This document shows positions 62,897 through 64,000 of a DNA stretch of 64,000 bases, piece after piece (the first letter of the stretch is position 1; each line of letters begins with the position of its first letter). The notes below the pieces were generated by a model. That model made no database searches. It worked only from the letters and a program-made list of their open reading frames with translations, and had not been told where the DNA came from. Where the stretch lies: the NCBI RefSeq assembly GCF_002115825.1, contig NZ_JFJZ01000002.1:186001-250000 (forward strand), written 5' to 3'. This DNA is from Thalassospira sp. MCCC 1A01428 (GTDB lineage: Bacteria > Pseudomonadota > Alphaproteobacteria > Rhodospirillales > Thalassospiraceae). The position numbers and the translations under genes are program-made.

Positions 62897-62925
62897 AAAA
62901 CCCGTCGCTTTAGGCGACGGGTTTT
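62897..62925 (-). terminator. Terminator following tRNA-Ala
   Basis: AAAACCCGTCGC (62897-62908) pairs with GCGACGGGTTTT (62914-62925), and the minus strand ends in TTTTG. It lies directly after the tRNA 3' end on the minus strand; it could work in both directions. Confidence 0.85.
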
Positions 62926-62928
62926 GAT

Positions 62929-63004
<76 letters not shown>

Positions 63005-63023
63005 ATAATCATTTTAGTATCGT

Positions 63024-63063
63024 CCGCGCTGCAATTTCCAAGTGCTTGTCCGTTGCAGCGCGG
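63024..63063. repeat. 11-bp inverted repeat between FYDLN gene and tRNA-Ala
   Basis: CCGCGCTGCAA (63024-63034) and TTGCAGCGCGG (63053-63063) form a perfect 11-bp stem with an 18-base loop. No T-run follows on the minus strand. It might be an RNA processing hairpin between the mRNA and the tRNA. Confidence 0.5.
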
Positions 63064-63114
63064 GGATATTTAGAAGGTTAGGTGACGGTTGGCAAGACCT
63101 AATTTCAAAAAAAA

Positions 63115-63417
63115 TTAGCGGTCTTCGTCGTTGTTTTCGACATGTTCAAGAACCTCGCCGAGATCATCATCGTCTTCGCCCAGATCAGAGGCGTCTTCGA
63201 GAAGATCGTCGTCGATATCGGTATCGACATCATCGTCGAGATCCGAAACATCTTCGATGTCGTCGTCCTGTTTCTTCGGCTTGGCTACGGCCACCCGTTT
63301 GGGTTTGGCAACCCCGTCTGCCGTGCCACATTTCGGGCAGACAACCGGTGTCCGATTCAGGTCATAATATTTGGTGCCGCATGCGAGGCAATGACGTTTC
63401 TTACCGCGGGCTGACAT
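63115..63417 (-). CDS. FYDLN-acid domain protein (TIGR02300 family)
   Basis: 100 residues. A zinc-ribbon-like N-terminus has HCLACGTKYYDLNRTPVVC and CPKCGTADG (two Cys-x2-Cys pairs; YYDLN is the family FYDLN motif). It is followed by a Lys/Pro-rich linker and a very acidic tail (DDDVDTDIDDDLLEDASD and on). This family is typical of alphaproteobacteria and its function is unknown; the zinc ribbon suggests nucleic-acid or protein contact. The ATG at 63417 is preceded by GAGGG. The gene lies upstream of tRNA-Ala on the same strand and is divergent from aroA. Confidence 0.93.
   Translation of the reverse strand: MSARGKKRHCLACGTKYYDLNRTPVVCPKCGTADGVAKPKRVAVAKPKKQDDDIEDVSDLDDDVDTDIDDDLLEDASDLGEDDDDLGEVLEHVENNDEDR

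Positions 63418-64000
<583 letters not shown>

Noticed and set aside
62683..62913. Plus-strand frame through the right direct repeat
   Set aside because: The left copy has the frame broken by indels and stops, and the frame runs into the tRNA terminator. It is kept as a repeat instead of a gene.

Overview
The window reads as a chromosomal segment of an alphaproteobacterium, most likely a marine or aquatic member of the Rhodospirillales such as Thalassospira. This is inferred from protein resemblance and not tested by a search. Markers include an FYDLN-acid protein, a DUF1150 gene beside an Hsp20 gene, an NDUFA9-like complex I protein, a cobaltochelatase-type (CobN) cobalamin pathway and several TRAP or PstS-like solute systems.

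Region 1 (1-25 kb) is a dispersed cobalamin locus interleaved with housekeeping and transport genes. Cobalamin genes are the 3' end of cobN, then cobO and cobQ, and further on cobK and cbiD (minus strand), cobA and cobB (plus strand). Between them lie a GH114-like glycosidase, an FzlA-like GST-fold protein, two SAM methyltransferase or SDR groups, a PstS-like binding protein, a TPR protein, a complex I NDUFA9-like gene, a LysR/DoxX/flavodoxin group, and a GntR/DapA-like/TRAP module for an unknown carboxylate. A TauE/SafE-like membrane protein and an SCO1-like copper chaperone precede cobB.

Region 2 (25-35 kb) carries a UPF0260 protein, a soluble double-PAS chemotaxis receptor, the DUF1150-Hsp20 heat-shock pair, and a membrane cyclase with a ferredoxin domain. 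It also holds a glutamine amidotransferase, a two-gene YeeE/YedE sulfur transporter, a TPR-methyltransferase, and an FTR1 iron permease with a cupredoxin-fold partner. An AT-rich, gene-free stretch of almost 1 kb follows.

Region 3 (35.9-60.5 kb) is the outstanding feature. One 18.4-kb gene encodes a 6132-residue surface-type protein with an N-terminal LEPR-XLL motif, a DUF4347 domain, many cadherin-like modules (five almost identical 885/864-bp units in tandem), VCBS-like modules and a proline-rich linker. It is followed on the same strand by a TolC-like lipoprotein, a periplasmic HlyD-type adaptor, a GAF-like domain fused to an HlyD-type adaptor, and a PqqD-like/M50 protease/HlyD fusion. No ABC ATPase is present and I see no RTX nonapeptides. 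I infer a protease-coupled exporter dedicated to the giant protein. The DUF4347 domain holds the only cysteine I find in the giant protein, placed after a SHG motif like a caspase-fold His/Cys dyad.

Region 4 (60.5-64 kb) contains an AT-richer two-gene cassette (a coiled-coil protein and a nucleotidyltransferase-like protein). It lies between two degenerate direct repeats, with a gene remnant, and next to the 3' end of tRNA-Ala(GGC). An FYDLN-acid protein and the start of aroA close the window.
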